DNA from: Phenylobacterium sp.
GTDB lineage: Bacteria > Pseudomonadota > Alphaproteobacteria > Caulobacterales > Caulobacteraceae
Assembly (NCBI RefSeq): GCF_024508875.1
Contig: NZ_JANINU010000084.1
Location: 1 to 45,049 of the forward strand
DNA: 45,049 nucleotides
Reading direction: 5' to 3'
Shown here: piece by piece, positions 22,088-30,781 of the stretch
Numbering within the stretch: position 1 is the stretch's first letter
Layout: every line of letters begins with the position of its first letter
Translations under genes and position numbers: made by a program
Notes under the pieces: model-generated
Database searches by the model: none
What the model saw: the letters and a program-made list of their open reading frames with translations, nothing else
Told to the model about the DNA's origin: nothing

Positions 22088-22127
22088 TTTCAAGACCGCT
22101 GCCTTAAACCACTCGGCCACCTGTCCG
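22088..22127. repeat. attR: 40-bp copy of the tRNA-Ser 5' half
   Basis: This is a perfect copy of 2127-2166. Read on the minus strand it is a tRNA-Ser fragment from the 5' end through the anticodon loop, with no T arm or 3' acceptor strand, so it is not a working tRNA. Chromosomal DNA to its right, with a Caulobacter-like -10 element GCTAGAAG on the minus strand (22136-22143), probably held the original tRNA promoter. Confidence 0.93.
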
Positions 22128-22169
22128 GAGCGGGGCTTCTAGCAGGCGACGCGCGCCGGCTCCACAGGG

Positions 22170-22691
22170 TCAGGTGACCTTCTCGACCTTCGCTGAAAGG
22201 CGGGGGCGCGAGTAGGCGTGCCGCGTCATCCGGATCGTCTTGGGCAGGAAGAACGCGAACGTCGGTTTGTAGTCATAGATCACGTCGGTGACGATGACGC
22301 TCTCGCTGGCGCGAAGATAGCCGACCGGGACCGAAGGCGCCTCGGTCGGCGTGTAGTCCTTCTTGACCGTCCAATCGGTGGCGATGGCGCCGTTGGCGTC
22401 GGCGCTGATGCTCGATATCCGCTGCTGGAGCTGCAAGGTCGGCAGCGGATACATCATGGAGACCCCCGCCCCCAGGGTGTCGTTGAGCTCGGCGGTGCTG
22501 ACGGTTCGGTTGCGCGAGGTGATGTCGGCCATGGTGGCGGCGAGGTGGGCGACGTTGCGCTGGGCGAGATAGGCCTGAAAGCCGTCGGCGGCCGCCATGT
22601 AGAACAGGAAGATCACGGGGAAGACGAGGGCGAACTCGATGGCCGCCCCCCCCTTCCGATCCGTGATGATGCGATGCATGAGACCGGTCAT
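22170..22691 (-). CDS. TadE-like pilus assembly pseudopilin
   Basis: A 173-aa protein. The ATG at 22691 overlaps the stop of the upstream gene (ATGA). The N-terminus has the TadE signature: a short basic stretch with DRKGGAAIEFALVFPVIFLF, where the Glu after GGAAI is the conserved pilin-type residue in the first helix. The rest is a periplasmic domain (VAHLAATMADITSRNRTVST). TadE/F minor pseudopilins act in Flp/Tad pilus biogenesis. With the next gene and the divergent TadG-like gene it forms a small tad cluster. Confidence 0.85.
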   Translation of the reverse strand: MTGLMHRIITDRKGGAAIEFALVFPVIFLFYMAAADGFQAYLAQRNVAHLAATMADITSRNRTVSTAELNDTLGAGVSMMYPLPTLQLQQRISSISADANGAIATDWTVKKDYTPTEAPSVPVGYLRASESVIVTDVIYDYKPTFAFFLPKTIRMTRHAYSRPRLSAKVEKVT

Positions 22692-23203
22692 TCGAAGGGC
22701 TCGTTCTTGAAAGCGAAGCGCGACGACAGCGTCACCTGCATGCCGTTGCGGGGATAGGCGCTCAGCAGGAAGGGCGTGATCAGCGGCCAGTTGTAGTTGG
22801 CCTTCACGAGGATGATGTCGTTCTGACCGCCCTTGTCGAACTGCCCCGACGGCTGAGCCGCCGCGGCCGCGTTGGCGTTGGCGAAGGCGGAGTACTTCTG
22901 CACGCTGACGATCAGCCGGTCGCGGCAGTCGCTGAGCGATCCGCCCATCACGCCACAGACCTGATCCTCGAACGAGGACGCCGAGGCCGCGCCGTCCGAC
23001 TGCCCCGTCCGGATCTTGCGCGCGGCCTCGACGACCGCGGCGTCGAGGTTGGTGCTCACCATGGTCAGCATGCCGATCTCGAGGAGCGACAGCAGCGAGA
23101 AGAAGAGCACAGGCGCGATCAAGGCGAACTCGACCGCCGTGGCGCCCCGCGCGTCGTCGCAGAAGGCCCTGACGCGGGCGATGTGCGCAGTCATCCGGAA
23201 CAT
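22688..23203 (-). CDS. TadE/TadF-family minor pseudopilin
   Basis: A protein of about 171 aa from ATG 23203 (an ATG at 23194 is an alternative). The signature DDARGATAVEFALIAPVLFF, with Glu after AV, starts the pilin-like helix, which continues LLSLLEIGMLTMV. A Cys pair (QVCGVMGGSLSDCRDR) in the periplasmic part probably forms a disulfide. It is coupled to the following TadE-like gene. It is divergent from the TadG-like gene; the 136-bp region between them should hold both promoters. Confidence 0.87.
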   Translation of the reverse strand: MFRMTAHIARVRAFCDDARGATAVEFALIAPVLFFSLLSLLEIGMLTMVSTNLDAAVVEAARKIRTGQSDGAASASSFEDQVCGVMGGSLSDCRDRLIVSVQKYSAFANANAAAAAQPSGQFDKGGQNDIILVKANYNWPLITPFLLSAYPRNGMQVTLSSRFAFKNEPFE

Positions 23204-23339
23204 GACGATAGTCTGGCGCGGTTGCACCAACAGCCGGTTGCAAATCACGGTGAACAGAACTTAACGGTTCGGAATAAGGACCGATTAGCCGTCCCTGCGA
23301 TATCCCGAAGACCAATAACAACGGCTCTTAGGATAGATC

Positions 23340-24902
23340 ATGCGCAGGTCACGCTTCGCCGAATTCGGCCGCCTCGTGCGCTCCCTGGACGACCGCGGCA
23401 ACGTCGCCATCGTGGCCGCCCTGGCCATGGCGCCGATCTGCGTCGCCGGCCTCGGGGCCGTGGACCTGGCGCGCGCCACAAGCGCAAAGTCGCAGTTGCA
23501 GGACGCGCTGGACTCCGCGGCGCTCGCGGCCGCCCGGTCTAACGCCACAACCGACGCGGACCTCAAGGTCGCGGGCGACCGCTTCCTCCAGCAGAATCTG
23601 GCGCTGGACTCGAGTTTCAACCTGGCGGCGACCTCGTTCCGCTTCGGTGACAACGGCAACGTCCTTGCTTCCGCGAATGTCACGGTACGGCCCTTCATCG
23701 CCGGCCTGCTCAGCAACGGGACGATGAGCCTCGAAGCCACCAGCGAGGTCGTCCGAGCAAGCGTGAAGGTCGAGGTCGCGCTCGTCCTCGACACCACGGG
23801 CTCGATGACCGAGGGGACAAAGCTCTCGGACATGAAGAAGGCCGCCAAGGATTTCGTGACCAAGATGGAAGACGCTGCAAAGAAGAGCGTCGAGCCAGAC
23901 TCCGTGAAGATTTCTCTGGTGCCCTTCTCCAGCACCGTGCGGGTCGACAGCGCGACCTACCGCAACGCCACCTGGATGGACCAGAATGGCGTGTCGCCCA
24001 TCAACGACGAGATCTTCACCACCTCGTCGGGCACCCAGCACGCAAACCGCTTCACGCTCTTCACCACGGCGGGAACGTCCTGGGGCGGCTGCATGGAGAT
24101 GCGCAAGGCCCCCTACGACGTGCAGGACACGGCGCCGAGCACCGGCACGCCCGCCACCCTCTACACGCCGTTCTTCGCCGTCGACGAACCCGACAGCAAG
24201 ACCAGCGGCTATGGGCAGGACTTCCAGAACGACTATGTGGCTGACGGCACGTCGAGCACCAATTGGCGCGTGCGTCAGGGCTCGATCACGAAGTACGGTG
24301 GAAAGAAGAATGGCACGCTGAGCAACACCTTCGGTCCCAACCGGGGTTGCGCCTTGTCCAAGATGCGCCGGCTGTCGACCGATTTCTCCGCCATCCGCAG
24401 CGACATCGACGGCCTAGTCGCCGACGGCAACACCAACATCCCGATCGGCATGGCCTGGGGCTGGAACACCCTGTCCCCCAACGGCCCGTTCGCGGACGGC
24501 GTCGCCTACAACACGCCCAAACACCAGAAAATCCTCGTGCTCATGACGGACGGTGAGAACACCATCTCCCAGCGCGACACGCCCAACGATGGCACCTACG
24601 CCGCGACGGGCTACATCTGGCAGGGGCGGGTCATCAAGTCGAACGGCCAGCCGCTGCTCCAGGGCGCGACCGACGAGACACGGACCGCCGCCCTCGATTA
24701 CCGCCTCAGCCTGATCTGCACCAACATGAAGGCGAAGGACATCGAGGTGTACACCATCCGCGTCCAGGACGGCTCCAGCTCGCTGCTGCAAGCCTGCGCC
24801 ACCGACCGCGACCACTACTACAACGTGACCGACTCCAAGACGCTCACGACCGTGTTCCAGAGCATCGCCGGCCAGATCGCGGCCCTGCACCTGGCGCGAT
24901 AG
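23340..24902 (+). CDS. TadG-like protein with vWA domain
   Basis: A 520-aa protein. The N-terminus has a basic stretch then the Tad_N helix (DDRGNVAIVAALAMAPICVA). From about residue 140 a von Willebrand A domain begins with VEVALVLDTTGSM, whose DxTGS is the MIDAS metal site. ILVLMTDGENT is the later MIDAS Asp strand. Extra Cys pairs lie in between (WGGCMEMRK and RGCALSKMRR). TadG proteins are periplasmic or anchored parts of Flp/Tad pili. It faces away from two TadE-type genes, supporting the tad assignment. Confidence 0.9.
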   Translation: MRRSRFAEFGRLVRSLDDRGNVAIVAALAMAPICVAGLGAVDLARATSAKSQLQDALDSAALAAARSNATTDADLKVAGDRFLQQNLALDSSFNLAATSFRFGDNGNVLASANVTVRPFIAGLLSNGTMSLEATSEVVRASVKVEVALVLDTTGSMTEGTKLSDMKKAAKDFVTKMEDAAKKSVEPDSVKISLVPFSSTVRVDSATYRNATWMDQNGVSPINDEIFTTSSGTQHANRFTLFTTAGTSWGGCMEMRKAPYDVQDTAPSTGTPATLYTPFFAVDEPDSKTSGYGQDFQNDYVADGTSSTNWRVRQGSITKYGGKKNGTLSNTFGPNRGCALSKMRRLSTDFSAIRSDIDGLVADGNTNIPIGMAWGWNTLSPNGPFADGVAYNTPKHQKILVLMTDGENTISQRDTPNDGTYAATGYIWQGRVIKSNGQPLLQGATDETRTAALDYRLSLICTNMKAKDIEVYTIRVQDGSSSLLQACATDRDHYYNVTDSKTLTTVFQSIAGQIAALHLAR

Positions 24903-24927
24903 GCGCGCGCTCGAAGACGACTTGCGG

Positions 24928-24950
24928 CGGGCGGCCCTGGCGGCCGCCCG
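24928..24950 (+). terminator. Hairpin terminator after the TadG-like gene
   Basis: A perfect 9-bp stem, CGGGCGGCC (24928-24936) with GGCCGCCCG (24942-24950), has a 5-nt loop and is followed by TTT. It lies 26 bp after the stop codon. Confidence 0.6.
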
Positions 24951-25003
24951 TTTCGCGTGCGGCGAACCTGTGCCGGCCCTCGCGGCTGGTGTATGCGCAG
25001 CCG

Positions 25004-25234
25004 ATGAGTTCCGACGAGATCCTGGTCGACGCCCGGGGGCATCGCTGCCCCGTGCCGACCCTGCGCCTGCGCCGCGCGCTCGAAAGCGCGCCAGCCGGGG
25101 CCCACGTTCGACTCCTGGCGGACGATCCCCTCGCCCGCATCGACGTGCCGCATTTCGCCGCGCAGGCCGGCGCGCGCGTCCTCGAACAGGGCGAAAGCCA
25201 AGGCGCCCTCACCTTCCTCGTCGCGAAGGGCTAG
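25004..25234 (+). CDS. TusA-like sulfurtransferase family protein
   Basis: A 76-aa protein, the usual TusA/SirA length. The family signature is ILVDARGHRCPVPTLRLRRAL, with the conserved Cys-Pro that carries persulfide sulfur in TusA. The rest is the usual strand-helix pattern (VRLLADDPLARIDVPHF). ATG 25004 is preferred; a GTG 15 bp upstream is possible. Members can serve tRNA thiolation or other sulfur relay; which one is not clear here. It is convergent with the YihY gene, with a 4-bp overlap at the stops. Confidence 0.9.
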   Translation: MSSDEILVDARGHRCPVPTLRLRRALESAPAGAHVRLLADDPLARIDVPHFAAQAGARVLEQGESQGALTFLVAKG

Positions 25235-26157
25235 CCTCGCAGGCCGCCGAGTTCCGACGCCAACGGCACACGCCGCCGGTGGACGGCGATCTCGATCTCG
25301 GTCGCCAGCGCCCCGCCGAAGAAGACCGCGTTCACGTTCCAGCTCAACCAGATCAGGAAGATCACCACGGTCGCGACCGACCCGTAGGTGACGCCCAGGG
25401 CGGCGATGTCCTCGACGTAGTAGCCCAGCGCCCAGGACGCGAAAATGCAGAGCGCCGCGGCGGCGGCGCCCCCGAGGAGCGAGGCGCGCCACTCCACGGG
25501 CTCGCGCGACATCGCCCAGCGGTAGATCAGCGCCATACCCATCGTCATCCCGGCGCTGGCCCAGGTCCACTCGCTGTAGAGCCAGGGCACCCCGCGCAGC
25601 GGGCGCAGGTCGAAGGTCTCGCCCAGGATCCGGAAGCCGAAGAACACCATGGACAGGACGGCCAGCGCCGCCAGCGCGGCGATCAGCACCGCCAGCGCCA
25701 GCAGGTTGAAGCCCACGAACCCCCGCGGCTTGTCCTCGTCGTGAATGAACGACAGCCCCGCCAGCAGGGCCTTGAAGCCGCGGTGGGAAGCATAGCCGCC
25801 GACGATCAGGGCGACCGCGCTCTGGACGGAGACCGTCTCGGGCGGTGCGCGCGACAGGCGGACCAACTCGCTCTGGAAGATGAGGCGCGCGGCGTCCGGC
25901 ATCAGGGTGGATAGCGCCTCACCCTGGGCGGCCACCTGCGCCGGGTCGGACAGGAGGCTGTAGAGGCCCATGACGATCGCGAGCGCGGGGAAGATGGCGA
26001 GCATGACGAAGAACGAAACGCCGCCGTTGTAGAGCATCACATCCCGACCCCAGAGGCGGGAGAGCGCCTTCCCCAGCACCGTCAGGCCGAGCCGCAACCC
26101 GTGGACGGGATCCCAGTCCCGCTCGCGGAAGCGGCGCATCAGTTCGAGGAAGGTCAT
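25231..26157 (-). CDS. YihY/BrkB-family inner membrane protein
   Basis: A 308-aa protein with about six hydrophobic helices. The YihY family start is seen as VMLYNGGVSFFVMLAIFPAL, followed by GLYSLLSDP. Later helices include LLALAVLIAALAALAVLSMVFF and TYGSVATVVIFLIWLSWNVN, then the conserved end VFFGGALATEIEI. Function is not settled; earlier annotation as ribonuclease BN is wrong for this family. It stands alone, convergent with the TusA-like gene. Confidence 0.93.
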   Translation of the reverse strand: MTFLELMRRFRERDWDPVHGLRLGLTVLGKALSRLWGRDVMLYNGGVSFFVMLAIFPALAIVMGLYSLLSDPAQVAAQGEALSTLMPDAARLIFQSELVRLSRAPPETVSVQSAVALIVGGYASHRGFKALLAGLSFIHDEDKPRGFVGFNLLALAVLIAALAALAVLSMVFFGFRILGETFDLRPLRGVPWLYSEWTWASAGMTMGMALIYRWAMSREPVEWRASLLGGAAAAALCIFASWALGYYVEDIAALGVTYGSVATVVIFLIWLSWNVNAVFFGGALATEIEIAVHRRRVPLASELGGLRG

Positions 26158-26211
26158 GCGCGCAGGGATCGGATCGACTCGGGAAGCGCCAAGCCTTGGC
26201 CCAAATCGTAA

Positions 26212-26245
26212 CGGCGCGCCACCCGGGTTAGTAGGTGGCGCGCCG
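26212..26245. other. 12-bp perfect hairpin in the gap between caiB-like and yihY-like genes
   Basis: CGGCGCGCCACC (26212-26223) and GGTGGCGCGCCG (26234-26245) form a perfect stem with a 10-nt loop. The 232-bp gap (26158-26389) also has an 11-bp tandem repeat TGAACGGCGCC (26340-26361). The hairpin may be a terminator for the CoA-transferase gene or part of a leader. No gene is visible in the gap. Confidence 0.5.
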
Positions 26246-26389
26246 CCGATGGGCGTGTCTTTCCATCCGGGCCGGGCGCCGCTTCGAGGGACGGGAGAGC
26301 GCGACGACCGATCCGGGGGCCAATCTGCGACCCGGGGGCTGAACGGCGCCTGAACGGCGCCTTCAGGTAAGTGTCTGTTACGGCTGAGC

Positions 26390-27520
26390 TTAGGCCAGGG
26401 CGCCGGCGGCCTTCAGCGCGTCGATCTCGCCGTCGGAAAAACCCCAGTCGCTCAGGGCTTCGCGGTCGTGGGCGCCGATGGCGGGCGGCGGCCCCTGGAT
26501 CTTGCCCGGCGTGACCGAGAAGCGCGGCGCCGGGGCGGGCTGGACCACCCCGCCAAGCTCGACGAAGGTCTCGCGGGCTAGGTTGTGCGGATGCTTCGGC
26601 GCCTCGTCGAGGTCGAGCACCGGGGCGAAGCAGACGTCGGTTCCGCCCATGATCGCGGTCCACTCATCGCGAGTCTTCCGAGCGATCACGTGGGCGAGTT
26701 TCTCGCGCAGGCCCGGCCAGGCCGACCGATCATGTTGCTTCTGGAACTCGGGGTCGTCGATGCCCGTCTTCTCGAGCAGCAGTGCGTAGAACTGCGGCTC
26801 GATCGAGCCGATCGAGACCCACTTGCCGTCGCTGCACTGGTAGGTGTCGTAGAAGTGGGCGCCGCCGTCGAGCATGTTCGAACGCCGGGCTTCCTTCCAC
26901 ATGCCGCCGGCCTTGAAGCCGTAGAACATCGCCATCAGCGAGGCAGCGCCGTCGCTCATGGCGCAGTCGATGACCTGCCCCTTGCCGGTCTCCCGCGCCT
27001 GGATCACGCCCGCCAGCAGGCCAAAGGCCAGGTAGAGCGCCCCGCCGCCGAAATCGCCCACCAGGTTGAGCGGCGGAACCGGCTTGTCCTCGGTGCCGAT
27101 GGCGTGCAGCGCGCCGGTGATGGCGATGTAGTTCATGTCGTGGCCGGCGGCCATGGCATAGGGGCCGGTCTGACCCCAGCCGGTCATGCGACCAAACACC
27201 AGCTTCGGATTGCGCTTCAGCACCACGTCGGGGCCGAGGCCCAGGCGCTCCATCACGCCCGGCCGAAAGCCCTCGATGATCGCGTCGGCCGTCTCCATCA
27301 GCTTCAGGCAGGTCTCGACCGCTTCGGGCTTCTTCAGGTCCAGCGCCACGGAACGGCGGCCGCGGGACGTGATGTCCGAAGGTGCGCCCCTGCCCTGCCC
27401 CTTGCGGTCGATCCGCACCACGTCGGCGCCCAGGTCCGAAAGCAACATGCCGCAGAACGGGCCGGGACCGATGCCCGCGAATTCAACGACTTTGAGGCCG
27501 GTCAGCGGACCTTGGCGCAT
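26390..27520 (-). CDS. CaiB/BaiF CoA-transferase family, alpha-methylacyl-CoA racemase-like
   Basis: A 376-aa protein of normal family length. It begins with [20 protein letters not shown] and [10 protein letters not shown], typical of the family. Candidate catalytic residues fit AMACR: His127 in [11 protein letters not shown] and Asp156 in [12 protein letters not shown], plus a Glu in [11 protein letters not shown]. In such enzymes these epimerise 2-methylacyl-CoA in branched-chain fatty acid breakdown. True CoA transferases of the family use the Asp differently, so the reaction is inferred. The SDR gene upstream on the same strand may belong to the same lipid pathway. Confidence 0.88.
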   Translation of the reverse strand: MRQGPLTGLKVVEFAGIGPGPFCGMLLSDLGADVVRIDRKGQGRGAPSDITSRGRRSVALDLKKPEAVETCLKLMETADAIIEGFRPGVMERLGLGPDVVLKRNPKLVFGRMTGWGQTGPYAMAAGHDMNYIAITGALHAIGTEDKPVPPLNLVGDFGGGALYLAFGLLAGVIQARETGKGQVIDCAMSDGAASLMAMFYGFKAGGMWKEARRSNMLDGGAHFYDTYQCSDGKWVSIGSIEPQFYALLLEKTGIDDPEFQKQHDRSAWPGLREKLAHVIARKTRDEWTAIMGGTDVCFAPVLDLDEAPKHPHNLARETFVELGGVVQPAPAPRFSVTPGKIQGPPPAIGAHDREALSDWGFSDGEIDALKAAGALA

Positions 27521-27579
27521 GGTGTTCCTCCCTTTGGCGGCGGCGATCTAAGCGGCTTGCCCTTCGGTCAGCCAAGCCG

Positions 27580-28344
27580 TCAGCCCCCGCCGGGCAGCGA
27601 CTGGCCGTCGTCCACCGTGATCAGGCTGCCGGTCATCGCCCGCGCCGCGGGCCCGGCCATCAGCAGGAAGGCCTCGTCCAGGTCCGTCGCGTCCATCAGG
27701 CGGCGGCGGGGAAAGCCCTTGAGTTGCTTCTGCCCTCCTTCGGTGGGCCACCACGCATCGTTGATGGCCGTCTCGATATAGCCGGGCGCCAGCGCGTTGA
27801 CCGCGATCCCCTTTCGCGCCCATTCACGGGCCAGGCTCTTGGTCAGCATCGCCACCGCCGCCTTCGAGCCGCAATAGGCGGAAAGGCCGGGCAGGACAGT
27901 GTGGCTGGCGATCGAGGCGATGTTGACGATCCGCCCCTCGACGCCAGCGGCGATCATCCGGCGGGCCGCCTCGCGCGCCGCGAAGAACAGGCCGCGCACA
28001 TTGACCGCGAAGGTCTGGTCGAAATCCTCGATCGAGATGTCCAAGGCGAGCCCTTCGCCGCCGATCCCGGCGTTGTTGACGAGGATATCCAGACCGCCCA
28101 ACTCGGCCACGACCTTGTCCATGGCCGGTGCGATGGCGTGGGCGTCGGCCACGTCGAGGGCTAGGGCGATGGCGTTGCCGCCGTGGGCGTTCAGGTCGTC
28201 GGCGAGCGCCTGGATCTTCTCGACCCGCCGCGCCGTCACGGCGACCGCGGCGCCGTTCGCCGTCAGCAGACGGGCGAAATGTTCGCCCAGCCCTCCGCTG
28301 GCGCCCGTCACCAAAGCCACTTTTCCCTTCAGATCCACAGCCAA
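27580..28344 (-). CDS. Short-chain dehydrogenase/reductase
   Basis: A 254-aa classical SDR. A TTG start at 28344 is chosen because GGAGGG lies six bases upstream; it gives the usual short lead into KVALVTGASGGLGEHFARLL (TGxxxGxG cofactor site). Further motifs are LVNNAGIGG (NAG), the catalytic Ser in NIASIASH, YCGSKAAVA (YxxxK) and APGYIETAIND. The substrate is unknown; the neighbouring AMACR-type gene suggests acyl-CoA metabolism. It is divergent from popA. Confidence 0.9.
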   Translation of the reverse strand: MAVDLKGKVALVTGASGGLGEHFARLLTANGAAVAVTARRVEKIQALADDLNAHGGNAIALALDVADAHAIAPAMDKVVAELGGLDILVNNAGIGGEGLALDISIEDFDQTFAVNVRGLFFAAREAARRMIAAGVEGRIVNIASIASHTVLPGLSAYCGSKAAVAMLTKSLAREWARKGIAVNALAPGYIETAINDAWWPTEGGQKQLKGFPRRRLMDATDLDEAFLLMAGPAARAMTGSLITVDDGQSLPGGG

Positions 28345-28462
28345 GCCCAACCCTCCTGCGACAATGAAACCCTTCCGCAACCTGCGCGCGGTTATGGGAC
28401 AACTCTTCCGGCCTTGTCTGATTCCGTGCTTAGGACAGAACAGGGCGCGATGGGATTGGGAT

Positions 28463-29794
28463 ATGGCGGCAGGGATCCAGGCGCGAGTACTGATTGTCGC
28501 TCGCGACGATTCCACGGCCGGTCCCCTGGCCGAGGGACTGGATCGGCTGGGCTGGCGCACGGTCACGGCGCGTAGCGAAGCCGCGGCCGCCGTCGCGCTC
28601 TCCGACCTTCACATCCAGGCGGCGATCGTCGATCTGGCGGGCGCGGACGAAAGCGCTGCCGGACTCGCGGACCGCCTGCGCGCCGCCTGCGCGCCCCGCC
28701 GCCTGCCTATCATGGCGATGGGCGCGCCCGATCCGTTCCAGAAGGACCACGGCTACGACCTGACCCTGGCCGCGCCGCTGCACCCCGCCCAGGCGGCCAT
28801 GCGCCTGGAAAGCCTCGTCCGCACGGCCGTGGCCGAGGAGGAGTTCGAGGTCCGGGTCGAGACGTTCGCCGAGCGCGGGCACATTTTGGATGAGCCGGAG
28901 CTCGACCCCAGCCCGTTCCGGGTCCTGGCCATCGGCGAGCCTGCCCCTCAGTTCCTGGCGCTTTCCAACGCCCTGCAGCGGAACGGAGCCGAGGTGGTCG
29001 GCGCGTTCACCGCCTTCACCGCCTTCGACTATCTGCACGAGCGGCCGTTCGACGCGGTCGTTCTTTGGGCCGGCGACAATCCGCACGAGGCGCTGTCGAT
29101 CGCTGCCGGGTTGCGGCGCAACACGCGACTCTACCACACGCCCGCCCTGCTCTACATGCGGGCGGAATCGGCTGTCACCGCGGCCGAGGCCTATCACCGC
29201 GGCATCTCCGACGTCGCGTCGCCCGAGACGCCCGAGACCGAGACCGCACTTCGCGTCGTCGAGCTCGCCCGGGCGTTCCGTCGCCAGAAGGCGGTCCGGA
29301 GCGCGCTGGAGCAGGCTCGTGGCTCCGGCCTCATGGACGCAGCCACCGGCCTCTTCACCCGCGACCTCTTCGCCGCCCACCTGATGCGGCTCGCGCGCAG
29401 CTCGCGCGAGCGCAACCGTCCGCTCAGCGTGTGCATGCTGAAGGTGTCGGAGAAGCCGGATCTCAAGGCGCCGCGGGCCGGCGGCTGGGTCGCGCGGGCC
29501 GTGCCGCAGATCGGCTCGATGATCGGCCGCCTCGTGCGGGTCGAGGACACGGCCGCCCGCCTCGCGCCTGAGGTGTTCGCCCTCGCCCTCCCGGCCACGC
29601 CGCTGCACGCCGCCCGCGCCGCCGGCGAGCGGATCGCCGCCGTCATCGGCTGCACCGCCTTCGAGGCGGGCCAGGGCGCAACGCCTTTCGTGGTCGAGTT
29701 CGACCTGGGCGTCGCCGAGGTGGCGTCACCTGAAAGTGTGGGTTACGCCTTGGAGCAGGCGGCCGCGATGGCCCATACGCTCAAGGCAAGTTGA
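28463..29794 (+). CDS. popA: PopA-like cell-cycle c-di-GMP effector (two receiver domains plus degenerate GGDEF)
   Basis: A 443-aa protein. Two receiver-like domains (about residues 7-125 and 150-275) are followed by a GGDEF-fold domain starting DAATGLFTRDLFAAHL. The active-site loop is APEVF (368-372) instead of GGEEF, so it should not make c-di-GMP. The I-site RVED (359-362) lies exactly five residues before it, as in c-di-GMP-binding inhibitory sites. This combination is that of Caulobacter PopA, which binds c-di-GMP and helps target CtrA to ClpXP at the old pole. Its stop overlaps the next gene (TGATG). Confidence 0.87.
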   Translation: MAAGIQARVLIVARDDSTAGPLAEGLDRLGWRTVTARSEAAAAVALSDLHIQAAIVDLAGADESAAGLADRLRAACAPRRLPIMAMGAPDPFQKDHGYDLTLAAPLHPAQAAMRLESLVRTAVAEEEFEVRVETFAERGHILDEPELDPSPFRVLAIGEPAPQFLALSNALQRNGAEVVGAFTAFTAFDYLHERPFDAVVLWAGDNPHEALSIAAGLRRNTRLYHTPALLYMRAESAVTAAEAYHRGISDVASPETPETETALRVVELARAFRRQKAVRSALEQARGSGLMDAATGLFTRDLFAAHLMRLARSSRERNRPLSVCMLKVSEKPDLKAPRAGGWVARAVPQIGSMIGRLVRVEDTAARLAPEVFALALPATPLHAARAAGERIAAVIGCTAFEAGQGATPFVVEFDLGVAEVASPESVGYALEQAAAMAHTLKAS

Positions 29795-30315
29795 TGCCCC
29801 AGGTTCCGCAGGACGCCGGCTACTGGACCTATCTGGTCCCTCTCATCATCCTCGGCGTGGTGATCGTCCGGAACGCCCGGGCGCGAACGCTGAAGATCGA
29901 ACGTCTCTGGATCTCGCCGACGATCATCATGGTGATGGCGGTCCTGGCCTTCAGCCACAACCCGCCGCCCGGCCCGTTCGGGCTGGCCCTCGACATGGCC
30001 GCGGTGGCCCTCGGCGCCCTGCTCGGCTGGTGGCGCGGACGGGCTAGCACCTTCACCGTCGACCCGGCGACGCACGTGGTGACCAGCAAGGTCTCGCCGT
30101 TCGGCATGCTGCTGATCCTCGGCATCTTTGGGCTGCGCTACCTGCTGCGCGGCGCCATCTCCGGGGAGACATCGGTCCTGCACGTTACGGCCGCCGAGGC
30201 CACGGACAGCTTCCTGCTGCTCGCGGTGGGCCTAGTGTCGGCCCAACGGCTGGAGTGGTGGATCCGCGCTCGCCGGATGATCGACGAGGCCAGACGCGCG
30301 GGCGCTTCGGCCTGA
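29794..30315 (+). CDS. CcdC-like (DUF1453) membrane protein
   Basis: A 173-aa protein. ATG 29794 overlaps the popA stop. Four or five hydrophobic helices are visible (WTYLVPLIILGVVIV; TIIMVMAVLAFSHN; AAVALGALLGWWRGRAS; SPFGMLLILGIFGLRYLL; SFLLLAVGLVSAQRLEWWI). The GALLGWWRGR motif followed by a strand pair is the mark of the CcdC/DUF1453 family, of unknown function despite old links to cytochrome c maturation. Coupling to popA suggests co-expression; a functional link is not shown. Confidence 0.8.
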   Translation: MPQVPQDAGYWTYLVPLIILGVVIVRNARARTLKIERLWISPTIIMVMAVLAFSHNPPPGPFGLALDMAAVALGALLGWWRGRASTFTVDPATHVVTSKVSPFGMLLILGIFGLRYLLRGAISGETSVLHVTAAEATDSFLLLAVGLVSAQRLEWWIRARRMIDEARRAGASA

Positions 30316-30321
30316 CCGAAG

Positions 30322-30729
30322 CTACTTCTTGGTCGGCGCCGCGGCCTTCGCGGCCGGCGCGGCCGGGGGCGGCCCCAGGTCTTTCGCCAGTTTCTGGTTC
30401 GCCGCCTGCAGCTCGCCGCTGCGGGCATTGAGTTCGCCACTGCAGCGGGTCAGTTCGGTCTGAAGGATCTGGGGCGAGTTCATCTTCTTGGCTTCCGCCG
30501 CCATGATCGGCTCGATCCGACCGATGGAGCCGCGGGCGCTGAGCTTGCCGACATAGAAGAACACCCCGCGCACGGCCTGATCGCGTTGGGCCGGATCGCG
30601 GCCGATCATCTGCAGGACCATGAGGCAGCGGGTGTCGCTGGTGTCGCCCGCCGGCGCCTGGGCGAAGGCGGGCGCCGCCGCGGCGCTCAGAGCCGCCGCA
30701 GCGGTGAAGGCCAGCACGACGTGACGCAT
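30322..30729 (-). CDS. Periplasmic hypothetical protein
   Basis: A 135-aa protein with a signal peptide (MRHVVLAFTAAAALSAAAAPAFA, cleavage before QAPAG). The mature part is helical with a Cys pair (DTRCLMVLQM and TRCSGELN) and ends in a coiled-coil-like stretch (SGELQAANQKLAKDL) and a Pro/Ala/Lys tail. This arrangement recurs in Caulobacterales and Sphingomonadales proteins of unknown role. It lies downstream of mfd on the same strand, 52 bp away. Confidence 0.7.
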   Translation of the reverse strand: MRHVVLAFTAAAALSAAAAPAFAQAPAGDTSDTRCLMVLQMIGRDPAQRDQAVRGVFFYVGKLSARGSIGRIEPIMAAEAKKMNSPQILQTELTRCSGELNARSGELQAANQKLAKDLGPPPAAPAAKAAAPTKK

Positions 30730-30781
30730 AGGGTATCTCCTCGGGTTGCGGGCAAGCTGCGCCCGATCCCTTCCAAAATCG

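Larger units (their letters stand above)
2127..22127. mobile_element. About 20-kb integrative element in tRNA-Ser, phage-satellite-like
   Basis: The element is bounded by perfect 40-bp direct repeats and has a tyrosine integrase about 190 bp inside the right end, an AlpA-like factor, a primase/helicase replication operon, an XRE regulator, and cargo that includes a spike base protein and a beta-helix spike. No portal, capsid, terminase, tail-tube, lysis, conjugation or plasmid-partition gene can be recognised. This content fits an integrative replicating element of the satellite (P4/PICI-like) type better than a full prophage. The classification is inference; the integration itself is seen directly. 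Confidence 0.92.

Noticed and set aside
22088..22127. Second tRNA-Ser gene at the right end of the element
   Set aside because: Only the 5' half is present; the T arm and 3' acceptor strand are missing, so it is the attR copy.
2127..22127. Complete prophage
   Set aside because: No portal, capsid, terminase, tail-tube or lysis gene could be recognised, and the length is small.
23255..23275. CtrA-type site (TTAA-N7-TTAA) between the divergent tad genes
   Set aside because: Only one half (TTAA) is intact; the second half reads GAAT, so the match is too weak.
26154..26663. A 169-codon minus-strand frame overlapping the CoA-transferase gene
   Set aside because: It overlaps the real gene in another frame, and its sequence is Arg/Pro/Gly-rich without any recognisable pattern.
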